Under the pieces are notes generated by a model. It made no database searches. It saw nothing but the letters and a program-made list of their open reading frames with translations, and was not told the origin of the DNA. A program made the position numbers and the translations under genes. Shown one piece after another: positions 8,521 through 19,196 of a stretch of DNA of 60,183 bases (the first letter of the stretch is position 1; each line of letters starts with the position of its first letter). The DNA comes from Gracilaria vermiculophylla (lineage: Eukaryota; Rhodophyta; Florideophyceae; Gracilariales; Gracilariaceae): contig JAHNZQ020000227.1 of NCBI GenBank assembly GCA_019155205.2, positions 294,053 to 354,235 on the forward strand. The letters are read 5' to 3'.

Positions 8521-11217
8521 TGGGCGCGGTTGATTGTCGCCGGCAAAGCCGTAAGCGTTCTCTTATGGTATTGCACCACCTTGGAGCGGGGCAGATGTTC
8601 GATCGGCTCGTCCGAATCGGCTTCGGGTCCATACCCGTACTAACGGACCAAGTACTGAATGTACCTCAAAGGGTGATAGGAATGCTCCACAATGTGGTCA
8701 ACCACGTACTCCTGACGGTAAACCTGCAGGCCATGCCGTGTAACGACGACGTTTCGACAGCGGTTGGGGTTGGCTGCGCGTGAGCATCCCGACGTAAGCG
8801 TGCGGTTCTCCAGTTGTACCGTCGTGTTCCCCGCGACAGCGGCTTGCCATTGCGACGGCGCAGCCATTTCATGAATTCGCGATGACGCGGTTGAGCGTGC
8901 ATCATGCTGCGACTGCCGGTGTGCCGGGGTGACTTCCTCGGGAGAGGCCCGTATATCCCAAGCCGTGGGATCGATACTCACGTCTGTGACGGTCACGGGG
9001 GCTGACTGCGAAGGAAGGGATGCGTGAGCCGCTGCGCGCGGGTAGTCCGGCGTTCCGGACGGCGTATGGGGTGAGTGAAGCATGGATTCCAACGGCTTAG
9101 CCGGTGTTACGTCTTCCCGTGATGCGGCGAGTGTCCTGACGGCAGCAACTTGTGTTTTGCTCTGTACTGTAGGGTGGATGGGTGAAACGGACTTCTCTGA
9201 CTCTCCCTCACCGACTTGTATCTTCCGCCATTCGGGTGCGTTCATATCCGCTTCGGCGTGCCTTGCTGGCTCTGTCGTGTTGCGGGCCGACTTTTGCGAC
9301 GGAGATTCCGACTCTTGCGCAGTACGGTCTGACGTTTGCGACGGAATTGTTGACGTCTGCGACGGAAGGGACGGCCTAGCAAGTAATGTGCGACTTGGAT
9401 CGACTCTGTCTCGCGATGTGGCGACGTTTGTGACTGCCTCACTATCCGGAGAAACGGCTCGATTCTGCGATATCGCGGCACGATCACGACGGACTTTGTG
9501 CGCCTCCCCCTCCTTAGGCCGAGAGCCTTTTTGTGGGTGAGTCCAAACAGGCGGTAGGTCCAACAAGTCCAAACATCCCCGCGTCAGGTGCGGGAACTCC
9601 GATGGTCAAGACGTCGACGGTATAACCAGTTGCGTTGCGCGGGAGGGTCCCAACGGAATGTTCCCGGTTGCACCAGCTGTGGCGTCCAGCCGTGTAGGGG
9701 CGGGGATCATGCGGTCTCTGGAGACCCGTTCATGCATTCCGGCAATATCAAGTACGGCAGTGCCGGGGGCAAACGCAACGACGCGGGATGGCCCCTCCGC
9801 TATTGGAGATAGCTTGTGGCGCTTTTTCTTTTCGGGGTTCCAATACTCCTTTCGGAGGAACGCGTAACCATCGCAAACGAGTGATGGTTGCACGTGGCGG
9901 ACGTGGGCATCAAAGTCGCGTTTGTACGTGGCTTGGGCTCGGGCCATTGAACGACGCACTTGCGGTACCAACTTCGTGAGCCACGATTTCCAGTCATCCC
10001 GAAATCCTTTCGGCGACGGGAAAGCATCCAGCGTAGGCTGTGGTTCTAACGCCACACTATGTGGAGTGTGTGATAGCACTAGCTCGAATGGAGTGACGCC
10101 GGTTGTCCGGTGGACCTGCGTGTTGTACGCGAAGGTCAACGCGTCCGTGAAAGCATCCCATGTTTGGGGGTGATCTGCGACGTAAGAACGGAGTGCTGCT
10201 AGAAGAGTCCGGTTACACCGTTCCACTTGGCCATTGGCCTGAGGGTGGTACGTGGTCATGAACAGCTTCTTGATGTCAAGAATCCTGCACACATCCTCGA
10301 AGAACCGAGGGGCAAACTTTTTCCCGTTATCGGAGAGTAAGTTAACCGGCTGACCGTACACAAAAACGCAATGGGTAGCAAACGCCTGTGCGACGCTTGT
10401 AGCGCTAATTTGCTGTAACGGAACGGTCCAAACGAATTTCGAGAAACGATCCGTAATAACGAGTAAGAATTTGTTCCCACGTTTTGTGGTTAGGAAGGGC
10501 CCCAAAATATCGATGGCCACTAATTCCAGCGGCGCGCGCGCGGGGAAGAGCTTCAATTTGCTCGCGTGTCGGCGGAGCTTCACCCGATTTCGGCCGCATT
10601 CGGTGCAGAACCGCACTGTTGCGTCGCAATCTACCGCCATGGCGGGCCAGTAGAAAGTCCGCCTTAGCGTGAGGTAAAGCTTCCTTCCACCGGCATATCC
10701 ACTCAGCTTTGAGTAGTGGGATAAGTGAAGCACCCTGGTCTGCAGCGCATGCGGCACCACTACCTGTGGCGTGGGGTGCACTGTGCGCACTAGTTGCCCA
10801 GCATCGTTCACCCGGAAAGGCATTTCGGCTCCCTCGTTAAGTTGCGCTCTCACCTTCGCGCAAAACGGGTCCACAAACTGTTCTCGGACTAACTCTTCCG
10901 GTGTCACCGGCACGAAATTACCCGGAAGGGGCTCTTGCGTTCCGTCAGCAACGAGAAGTGTGTCCAACTTGGGGTCCCATTCCACAACTTCTAGCCATTC
11001 CTTCAAGTCTTCCTGGCCGACCTCGACTGTTGTCACTGCAAAGCAGGATATATCGCCGTCATCGACGGGTAGCGCTTCACCGTGCGTGGGTAACCGCGAC
11101 AAGGCATCGGCTTGCGTGTTGTAGATGCCCTTCGTGTACTTCACTTCAAAGTCAAACTCGGCGAGCCGGAGCCTCCATTGCATCAACCGACCGGAGGGTT
11201 CCGAGATCAACAGTAAC
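8511..11217 (-). pseudogene. Ty3/gypsy pol, 3' part: RNase H end, integrase, chromodomain (element B)
   Basis: One minus-strand frame runs from the LTR A junction at 11217 to a stop at 8511-8513, broken by TGA at 9606-9608 and TAG at 8640-8642. In order: the end of RNase H (RLRLAEFDFEVKYTKG, ADALSRLP); the H2C2 zinc finger of integrase (HLSHYSKLSGYAG, FCTECGRNR); the catalytic core with AIDILGPF, LLSDNGKKF and YHPQANGQVERCNR giving the D-D-E triad; a GPF/Y-like tail; a long Ser/Pro/Thr-rich linker; then a chromodomain (EYVVDHIVEHSYHP, EPIEHLPRSKVVQYH). The TAG falls where chromodomains usually have Trp after YLVR, one base from TGG. Reverse transcriptase and gag are missing because the copy stops abruptly at the LTR A start. 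A typical chromovirus pol. Confidence 0.9.
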
Positions 11218-11770
11218 TGTAGTACAGTGGCTCCTACGGAAATAGGGTGGTTTGGCCTTAAAGTATAATATTTCTAAAGAGGGTTCGTAATTTATTGGCT
11301 GGGCCACGTGGTGCATAGTCTCGCCCGCGTGCGCTACAGTATCCTTGAAAAAGGGTAGAATTTGTTATTTATTTTAGCTATTTTATGCAGGTAATTGGCA
11401 CAGTAGTGAGACCTGCCGAGGCGGGCTCCCGGCTAGATATTTAAGCTGCCGGTTGAGCTCCACCTCTGGGGAAGTAAAGACAAGCACCCTTGAGTCTTCT
11501 TCTACTTTTCCGGTTGGAGTCTCTTGTCTATCTACGCAGGTTTCTAAGCCACCAATCCCCAGGTCGCATCATAGCAGCGCCTGTAGGAGCATTGTCCGCC
11601 CAGTGAACCTCCCCCTCTGCTTGATGTTTGCGGATCCCTTTCAATATTCCCCGGGCTCGCGACAGCGGATACCGGAGACCACTTTTAGGAATACGCGCCT
11701 TTGGAGTCAACAAAAACTCCTAACAGACGTTGTGCTTTACTACCTCGACAGGAAGGCTGACAGTACCACA
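11218..11770 (+). repeat. LTR A, 5' copy
   Basis: 553 bp LTR, TG...CA ends. It is near identical to 15731-16282 and related to the copies at 35714-36807 (minus, interrupted), 42317-42868 (minus) and 56907-57460 (plus). A TATAATATT motif near 11265 may belong to its promoter. Confidence 0.85.
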
Positions 11771-11772
11771 AC

Positions 11773-11786
11773 TGGTCTCCCGACTT
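11773..11786 (+). promoter_or_regulatory. Primer binding site of element A
   Basis: TGGTCTCCCGACTT begins two bases after the LTR end. The leading TGG is complementary to the CCA end of a tRNA, as in most gypsy elements. The tRNA was not identified. Confidence 0.6.
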
Positions 11787-11926
11787 AGAAGGTCACAGTT
11801 CCTAAAGGATTCGCACAAGTCGCAGCAGTACTGCGTTTCTAGTTTGCAACGACCAACCCCCAAAAGTGAAATTCTTCCTCAAGGTGATCCGGAAAAGGAA
11901 GCAAATCACCCCCGACCTACTCCTCT

Positions 11927-13596
11927 ATGGACCCCTCAGAACATCCCATGGAAACCTCCTCACAGGATCCTCAAGCAACCAGCTCCGTTGGTGGCCGCAG
12001 CACGCGCGGCGCTTCCCAGGAGATGGCCGCCACCTTGGAGGACCCTTAAAGTCTCCTCCGGAATCCTGGCTCCTCTGTGGAGCCTTTCCGGAATCGCCTT
12101 AGGAGAATGCATGATCGGATACAGCCGGAATCACCCGCAGCACCTCTGGAGAACGCCGACGTGGAGGTTGAAGAACCGCACACGGCATCGCAGCCGCCAC
12201 CTCAGGAGCTACAGGGACGGGAACACCCGGAGGCTAACTCCCTTCTGGAGTCACTGGCCCTGCGCTTTACGGAGTGGCTCTCACAAGAGCTGGTCGAAAG
12301 AATTCCTGCAGGTGTTGAAGCCCACTTTGGAGCGCGCCGCCACGCCTTTGTGGAGGAGATCGCAACGGAGAGCGCTCACCGTGCTGTGGATGCTTTGCTG
12401 GATTCCGATCCCTTCCTGGAGGTGATCTCAGATGTTATCGGTGTGGAGGTTCGCTCCCAAACCGCGCAGCTGCTCCTCGCAGCGGCGTTTCAAAGTTATT
12501 CATCTGTACAGGACAGGTTCTCTCTATCAACACCTAAAGTGACCTCGAGCAGAGGAGGAAAGGATACTGCCATAAGGAGGCGGGACCACCTCAGGAATCT
12601 TGCTATGCATCGTCTGGACCTGACGCCCCGCGGAGGAGGACAGGATACCGGTCACGAAGAAGCCCACCTAAGGAGAGAAGGACAGGATACTCCTCGGGTG
12701 GATCGCGATAACGAAGGTATCGTCAGGAACCCAGACCACCTCAAGGAAAGAAGACGAAAGAAACGGAGGGAGAAAAGAAGAAAGCGATACACCGATTCGG
12801 AGGGAAGCTCAGACTCTGAATCCGTAAATAGCTCCAGCTCGGAGGACAGTACACCTCCCAAGGAGAAGAGCAGAAGGGTCAGGAAGATCGTCCCGCTTAA
12901 CGATCTCTTTGCCAAAGTGGTGGATTATGACACCTACAGGTTGAATGATCGCTCCACACTTTACGACACGTCGGTCGCTAAACGACTCACGAAGATGCAG
13001 TGCCGCATGGACATTCAAATGAAGAAGCACTCCTTTTCAGGCGAAGACCCCATCTCGGTGTTGAATTTTCTTACCGGCTTCCGTTCGGCGTGTAACACCA
13101 ATGGTGTCCATGAAGGTGCCGCCGTCTGGTGCTTTCAGTTCTACCTCACAGGTCAAGCGCACTCGCTGGTGCAGCCGCGCCTCACGGGGGAGAGCACCGT
13201 TGTGGATGATCCTGGAACGAAGATCTTGACGACGTACCCAGAGGTAGTCAATTTCCTCCTTAAAAAGTACGTCACGGACGAGATGCTATCCGATGCCGAT
13301 GCTGAAGTCACCTCCTACAGGCAAAACACCGGAATGACCGAGACGGAGTTCTCACAGAAGCTGTGAACGAAGGCCCTGCGGTGTGGGAATGTGTACTCCG
13401 AACGGCGGTTGAAGTCGCTGTTTGTCGAGGGACTCCTTCCCTCGATACGTGCGAGGGTGCGTAATCATTTGACCACGCACCCAAAGACCACCTATACGGA
13501 GTTAGCACGTTTCGCGGAATCCTACGGGGATACCCACCGTGCCGCTCGCCGCAGTCATGCTCCACTTTCGGATAAACCGGCCGCCTTAAGGACCCG
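11927..13596 (+). pseudogene. Gag polyprotein of element A, two in-frame stops
   Basis: A single frame from the ATG at 11927 (MDPSEHPMETSSQDPQ) to the N gap, broken by TAA at 12047-12049 and TGA at 13364-13366. It contains a very charged Arg/Lys/Glu/Ser-rich segment (12560-12880) followed by a retrotransposon gag domain: ISVLNFLTGFRSACN, TYPEVVNFLLKKY, TETEFSQKL and, after the TGA, TKALRCGNVYSERRLKSLFV and ARFAESYGDTHR. The TGA falls in the gag helix bundle and is one base from TGG. Gag packages the RNA genome in virus-like particles. The same motif (TYPQVVNDLL) recurs in the decayed element at 51.7-52.0 kb. Confidence 0.8.
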
Positions 13597-13696
13597 NNNN
13601 NNNNNNNNNNNNNNNNNNNNNNNNNNNNNNNNNNNNNNNNNNNNNNNNNNNNNNNNNNNNNNNNNNNNNNNNNNNNNNNNNNNNNNNNNNNNNNNN
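13597..13696. other. Assembly gap (100 N)
   Basis: Exactly 100 N, a placeholder of unknown true size. Gag is on its left and a chromodomain on its right, so protease, reverse transcriptase and integrase of element A could be missing here. Confidence 0.95.
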
Positions 13697-13737
13697 CCAT
13701 TTGAACTATCAACAGAATGCCCGCCACCCCACCTTAG

Positions 13738-14229
13738 GGACAACGCGCGGAGATTCCTCATCCAACCACCTCAGGCGCGACGACACCATGGGATACTGGG
13801 AACCGCATCACCGCTCTCGGTGAACCAATCCTGGAGGCTCCCGACGCCATCCTGAGCCCTGAAGGTGACATCCTCTACGCGGTGGACCATATCGTCTCGC
13901 ATCGACAAACCCCTGCAGGAGTACTGTACCGCGTCCGCTGGTATGTGTACACCTCGAAGGACGACACGGAAGAACCTCCGGAACATATCCCGGAGACCTT
14001 CCTTAGGCGATACCACGCCAATCTGGTGCGGAAACGCCACTCCACATGGGCACTTCCGTTTAGAAAAGGGGGAGGGGGCCCCCAATCGGAGATGTTTTTC
14101 GTCTTCGCCGTCTATCCCCCACCTGGAGTTATCTTTTTCGCCTCCAGGATACTATGCTCGCTTTTTCGCATGCTCATACGGCGGCACTTCGTGTCGCTGA
14201 GCTCGCAGGCACGGGCTATGCATGTTTGA
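13738..14229 (+). pseudogene. Chromodomain fragment of element A
   Basis: An open frame follows the gap and a TAG at 13735-13737. Residues 30-90 give a chromodomain: ILYAVDHIVSHRQTPAGVLY, VRWYVYTSKDDTEEPPEHIP and FLRRYHANLVRK. In chromoviruses this domain sits at the integrase C-terminus and guides insertion to marked chromatin. Here the integrase core is absent or lost in the gap. The frame runs past the domain to 14229 without further recognisable content. Confidence 0.75.
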
Positions 14230-14291
14230 ACTACCGTTCGTGGAGCTTCTGCTCCATCCGCAGGATCTTTTATTTGTCAGGGTCCTATCAC

Positions 14292-15146
14292 CTACAGGTC
14301 ACCGAATCGCATGGAATACTCCGCTTCGAAGCGCGCTTTTGCCGTGAGCGCTTGGCTATGAAAGAACTCCGACAGGCCTTCCTTGAGGGCCGCCATCGAG
14401 GCGCGGTCTGTCCGGGCCTTATGGAGCTCTAAGACCCAAGCACGCGTTTTGCGCAGAGCCTCTACAGGAGAAGCTAGAGCAAAACGGCCGGTCACCAGAC
14501 ACGTCTGTACCAACTTCTGGAAGGCAGCCTCCAGAGCCCCAGAGGATACTCCTCCCGACAATGCACCAGATGCCGTCACCTTCGTTGACAGCGCAACAAC
14601 CGCCACGGAAAGAGCCGCGGAAGGCGAACCAGCTGGGACAGGAGCGCCCCGACGAGATTTCGCTGGTTCCGCAGTGGAGGTCGGCAATGCTAAGGGCAGA
14701 GTCGGTGACGCCGGGGGTGACGGCGGCGCGGGAACTGGAACGCTCCGCAGGCGAGGCTGAGTGATTGGCGCAGGGACGCTCCGCAATCGGGGTTGCACCA
14801 CTGGGGCCGAAGGTACCGGGACGGGAACAATGTCGTCCTCTTCCATTGGAGACACCACGGCTACCACTGCGGGAGCACTCGGCACTGCGGCGGGCCGCGG
14901 AGTTATCACCTCAGGAGGTGCGCCCCTATCCTGGGACGGAACGATGCTCCGGTAGAGGTGTGATACTCCTCTGGATTTGAAGGGTATGTACGCGCCAGAT
15001 TCGGAGAAGACATTCCGAAGGCGTACGAAGCAGGATGGATGGCGACCAAACGCGTGGTTGCACCTGAGGATAGAGACCTGACACCACTCGCGGATCGATT
15101 CGAAGCTATATGCACCACCGCGGAGGGAGCCGTATCGAGCCGCCAC
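14292..15146 (-). CDS. Antisense ORF of element A, unknown function
   Basis: A 284-codon frame on the strand opposite gag, between chromodomain and 3' LTR. The N-terminal 70 residues are basic and aromatic. Residues about 75-190 are Pro/Ala/Val/Ser-rich, with a duplicated segment (QPRLRSVPAP and QPRLRSVPVP). The C-terminal 90 residues look folded and helical (EAAFQKLVQTCLVTGRF, EALRKTRAWVLELHKART). An overlapping frame on the same strand (14906-15202) contains YAFGMSSP, which recurs as YTFGMTSP in the minus-strand frame at 55.6-56.3 kb, so the region is shared between elements. No known domain. The position matches the antisense ORFs of element B. It could be an accessory retroelement gene. 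Confidence 0.45.
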   Translation of the reverse strand: MAARYGSLRGGAYSFESIREWCQVSILRCNHAFGRHPSCFVRLRNVFSESGAYIPFKSRGVSHLYRSIVPSQDRGAPPEVITPRPAAVPSAPAVVAVVSPMEEDDIVPVPVPSAPVVQPRLRSVPAPITQPRLRSVPVPAPPSPPASPTLPLALPTSTAEPAKSRRGAPVPAGSPSAALSVAVVALSTKVTASGALSGGVSSGALEAAFQKLVQTCLVTGRFALASPVEALRKTRAWVLELHKARTDRASMAALKEGLSEFFHSQALTAKARFEAEYSMRFGDL

Positions 15147-15730
15147 CGTGGAATCCGAGGCGAAGCCGGACGACCGGCATCGGGCGAGCTATGGAGCACC
15201 ATCGCGGAGCGCGCTCATATCCAACGGAGAACGACGGAGGTGCGCACGAGCAACTTATGAGTCCGGCGCCTTCACGGAGATAGGATGAACGGACGCGAAG
15301 AAGCGGGTGTTGCCAAAAGGAGTAACCTCGGAGGAGTCAGAGTGGCTAACGCCTCCAGGGGGTCGGTATCCTCGCGGGACTGACCTACGCTCCGTCTAGG
15401 GAAGTTGCGCGCTTGCACCGCGCGCGGTGCGCCGGAGGATGCGGGCAATCGCGCCGCCGACTGGCGCCGCAGCGCCGAAGGGTGACACGAAGAAGAAGCA
15501 AATGTAGCCGGGTGAAGGAGGAGCTGAGCCCACGAACGCCGCAAGGAGTGAAACGCGAGCCCGCGGGAACACGCCGCGCGGGAGTATGGAGAAAAGAAGG
15601 AGCGCCTGAACGAGAGAACGGGCGAACCGCCGGAGGCCGCACGTGCCGCAACACCGATAGGAGCCAACCCAGGGATCAAGAAAGCCGAGGATGCACCTCG
15701 AGGACGTGATGCAATTCAGGAAAGAAGGTA

Positions 15731-16282
15731 TGTAGTACAGTGGCTCCTACGGAAATAGGGTGGTTTGGCCTTGAGGTATAATATTCCTAAGGAGGGTTCG
15801 TATTTTACTAACTGGGCCACGTGGAGCATAATCGCGCCCGCGTGCGCTACAGTATCCTTGAGGCACGGTAGAATTATTTTTTATTTTAGATAATTTATGC
15901 AGGTAATTAGTACAGTAGCGAGACCTGCTGAGGCGGGCTCCCGGCTTGATACTTGATCGGCCGGTTGAACTCCACCTGTCGGGAAGTAAATACAAGCACC
16001 CTTGAGTCTTCTTCTACTTTTCCGGTTGGAGTCTCTTGTCTATCTACGCAGGTTTCTAAGCCGCCAATCCCCAGGTCGCATCATAGCAGCGCCTGTAGGA
16101 GCATTGTCCGCCCAGTGAACCTTCCCCTCCGCTTGGTGTTTGCGGATCCCTTTCAGAATTCTCCCGGCTCGCGACAGCGGATACCGGAGACCACCTTTAG
16201 AAATACGCGCCTTTGGAGTCAACAAAAACTCCTAACGGACGTTGTGCTTTACTACCTCGACAGGAGGGCTGACAGTACCACA
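15731..16282 (+). repeat. LTR A, 3' copy
   Basis: 552 bp copy of the left LTR, preceded by the purine tract AGGAAAGAAGGTA (15718-15730). It differs from the left LTR by scattered substitutions, so the insertion is not very recent. Confidence 0.85.
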
Positions 16283-16555
16283 ATTTTCAAGTGTTGCTGA
16301 ACAACTTTTCTTTCCCTGAAGCACCTTCTTGCATACGTATAAGACTGACATTTATATCTTATTGATCAAGTTACAGTACACTACGAACATGTCTGTGGCC
16401 TCCAGTAACCTGATCACGATAAAGACCTGCGAAATACAATTGAAGTCCAATTATGTTTTCTCTATCTCTCTCATAAAAATGCGCACTCTAAAGTAGTTCG
16501 AGTACCAGGATCATTTTATCTCAATACTTCTCACGTCTCCAAACAGAAAGAAGAA

Positions 16556-17548
16556 ATGGGACGTGGTAAACCCCTTTCCGATAAAAAAAGGAATGATATT
16601 GGCTGCCAAAGCTCACTGTTGCTCGCAGTGAGAAGTTGCTGACACTCTCAATGGCTCTCGAACTGTTGTACCGAACGTTTTAAAGAATTTGGGGAAGTAC
16701 AACATGCGTTTCAAAGGATCAAACAACAACATTTTGTCACCGACAACGAAAAGAGCTTTGCTTCGTGCAGCATCAAATTCAAATCAGTCTGCTAGGGAGC
16801 TTCGAAACGCTCTCTCTTTACCCGTTCCTGTCCGTAGAGTGCAGCAGATCCTGAAGGAAGACCCAAATTTGATATATAAGAAAATGAGATCCGTACCAAT
16901 GATGCCAGAACGCCACAAGAAAAAAAGGCAAGTTTGGGCTCGTCATAGAATGACGTGCTCATGAGAACAGTGGAAAAAAATTATCTTTTCTGATGTAAAG
17001 AAGTTTAATCGTGATGGTCCAGATGGTTTTGCATACTATTGGCATGACCTACGGAAGAAAGAAGTTGTTTTTTTCTAAAAGAAAAATGGTGGAAACTCTA
17101 TCATGTTATGGGCAGCATGTATGTATTATGGTCTAAGCAAGCTAGTGGTTTGCAAAAGAAATATGGAATCTAAGACGTATTGCAAAACATTACAGAAGAA
17201 AATGTTACCGTTTGCAGCGGACACATTTGAAGAATTTTTTACGTTTTAACACGATGGTGCCTCTATACATCGGTCCGTGTACACTACAAAGTGGTTAGAA
17301 GACCTCAACGTCGATTTGCTATCACGGCCGGCTAAGTCGCTAGACCTCAATAATACGGAAAACATTTGGGGGCTATTTACTCGCCGGGTGTACGCCAATC
17401 AGCGCCAATTTAAGGACGTTGGAACTTTGCTTGAAGTGGTGATTGATTGTTGGAACAAGCTGAAAATGAATACTTAGAAACGCTGTACAACTCTCTACAA
17501 GAGCGTTGTATTAAAGTGGTGGAAAAAAAGGGAGAAATGACGAAGTAT
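16556..17548 (+). pseudogene. Tc1/mariner transposase B, broken
   Basis: The frame begins at the ATG at 16556 (MGRGKPLSDKKRNDIG) and is interrupted by several stops and shifts. The longest intact part is 16689-16964, the DNA-binding region. Catalytic-core scraps follow: [20 protein letters not shown] near 16985-17045, HDGASIHRSVYTTKWLEDL near 17250-17300, and SLDLNNTENIWGLF near 17335-17385. It differs clearly from elements A, C and D, so it is a separate subfamily. Terminal inverted repeats were not placed with confidence. Confidence 0.75.
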
Positions 17549-18629
17549 TGAGTTAAGTAAAAGTGTTTCTTATTTTGGATTTTAATTAGATTTCGTCATC
17601 TCTTCTATGTTTTCTATCGCTTTTCGCAAAACGGAAAGAGTTGGCGTTTTACAAAGCTGCACATCTACAACTGTTGTTTAGTTGAAAAAACAGACTATGG
17701 TATAAAGAGTCTTTCTCTACCACAGATTGCGAGAATAAGAAAGAGGCCGGTGGCCTTCTTCAGGCTTCGCGCACTGTACCTGCTCACATACTATGCAACA
17801 ACTTAATCACCTTTCCATATAAAAAAATGAAGTATCGTATCTTTTCTTGCGTTTAGTCTTCAATCTTTGCCTAGATACAATGTAGTGAAAACTTTGTCTT
17901 CATATCAACAAACTTGAATTTTACTGAGACGCCAAAGTCATTTCAAATACTGTTCTCGCTTTCCTGTCCTCGCGATCAACTTTCGACTCCGATGAGAACA
18001 GTAGTGCGCTTAAGATGTATATGATCTAAGACTCAACCTGAAAGACACGGGATGACCTGTGCACCTAGAAATGCTTTAGCTGTACGTAAGTACTGCCATT
18101 CTTTAAAATTACGGCCGAGACTGAATGTGAGATGAAAAGTGGTGATGTAAATTGCTGCTCGCCTTTGCACAAGAACCATTTTTGGTAGGGGTTTTACCGT
18201 ACGAGCAGACTGAATGAAAGGATTCGTGTCATGCCCCGAGTGTGTAGCTGTACTCTTATGACAGTCTTTCATGTTCGACCTTATAATAGTCCCTGGAAAG
18301 ATACATGACGGCTATAATCTGTTGTTGAAAAGTCGAAACCTTGGAAACGATGAGAGGGGAATAGGAATAATACAGATGTACATGATGTATGCATTATAGT
18401 TGCAAAGTATTGCTCTCTAAAATGGGATTGCACGAGAAGGCAGCTCAAGTTATGTCAAAAGCGTCAAATTGAACATAGGTTATGGTGATCGTAATTTGCA
18501 AGCTTCAAATACATGCTTGATGAGCGTTCTCTTGTCCTGGGGTCGCACGTTTGCGTGCTCGCAAGGACACGCCAAGCATTTGTCTCGTCTGTAGACAAGA
18601 CATTCCGAGTAAGGCTCAATGGATTAGTA
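17549..18629. other. Intergenic, no gene seen
   Basis: AT-rich sequence with only short unrecognised frames. It contains the 3' flank of mariner B and the 3' flank of the DCC-family gene. Confidence 0.5.
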
Positions 18630-19196
18630 TCATTCCAGAAAACGATGTTCTTCTCCAGGCTCAACAAAACGACACTCGTCCCTCTTTCCAAACACAGAAT
18701 ATCTATACTTCGCGACAACGTCTGTGTACAAAAAGTCCCGAAGGCGCTTCGGCAAGGCCAACAAGGCTACTTGCGCAGGTAGAGAGAAGTACCACCCGAG
18801 TCGACGCCCGATCTTCAAGGGTGCATCTGATCGAATGAAAGCCTTGTCCCCTTCGATGTAGACCATCGTCGAAAGATCTGATGGACACCCAAACTTTTCG
18901 GTGAGCGCTTTCCCCGCTTCACTCTGCAGAGCCGCGAACTTGAACTGGCTTCTTGAGTCGTACTTGATGACGAAGTCGACGCCAGCATTGCACATTGCAC
19001 AATCGCCGTCAAACATGATCACGTTGTCCCCTTGACGATAACCTTTCCGCTGCAGCAGCGCATCGCGCGATTCGTTCCTCGTCGTGGGTGGCCCCATGCT
19101 ACAGACGTTCCTCCTCCAACACGTCTGAGGAGCCAAAGCGGCTCTGTTCCGCATTGCTACGCGTCCAAAGCCTTGAAAAACAAATCCCGGTTGCAT
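18630..19196 (-). CDS. DCC-family thiol-disulfide oxidoreductase-like protein (DUF393)
   Basis: 188 residues in a single exon. The family signature FDGDCAMC lies at residues 62-69, with the CxxC pair at C66 and C69. The family's C-terminal part follows: a hydrophobic GWYFSLPAQVALLALPKRLR stretch, then DFLYTDVVAKYRYSVFGKRD. Residues 1-45 are rich in Arg, Ala and Ser with no acidic residue until about 42, which looks like an organelle transit peptide; bacterial members start close to the DGDC motif. The predicted role, from family membership, is a thioredoxin-like redox protein; the substrate is unknown. Its codon use is moderate, unlike the GC-saturated genes at 28-34 kb. It stands alone between transposons. 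The start at 19196 is the first ATG; 19154 and 19097 are alternatives. Confidence 0.85.
   Translation of the reverse strand: MQPGFVFQGFGRVAMRNRAALAPQTCWRRNVCSMGPPTTRNESRDALLQRKGYRQGDNVIMFDGDCAMCNAGVDFVIKYDSRSQFKFAALQSEAGKALTEKFGCPSDLSTMVYIEGDKAFIRSDAPLKIGRRLGWYFSLPAQVALLALPKRLRDFLYTDVVAKYRYSVFGKRDECRFVEPGEEHRFLE

Larger units (their letters stand above)
11218..16282 (+). mobile_element. Gypsy-like LTR element A (two LTRs, gag, gap, chromodomain)
   Basis: Two direct repeats, 11218-11770 and 15731-16282, bound this unit. Both start TGTAGTACAGTGGCTCC and end GACAGTACCACA. A TGG-starting primer site follows the left LTR at 11773 and a purine tract (15718-15730) precedes the right one. Inside are a gag frame, a 100 N gap, a chromodomain and an antisense ORF. 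Protease, reverse transcriptase and integrase are not visible: either the gap hides them or the element is a non-autonomous derivative. The flanks (GTAAC left, ATTTT right) do not match, and the gypsy pol cut at its left side does not resume at its right side. The locus has therefore been rearranged or misjoined. Confidence 0.8.

Noticed and set aside
9082..9540. Plus-strand 152-codon frame inside the chromodomain linker
   Set aside because: It is antisense to the Ser/Thr/Pro-rich linker of the gypsy pol frame, and its Cys/Asp/Ser pattern is what the complement of that linker gives.
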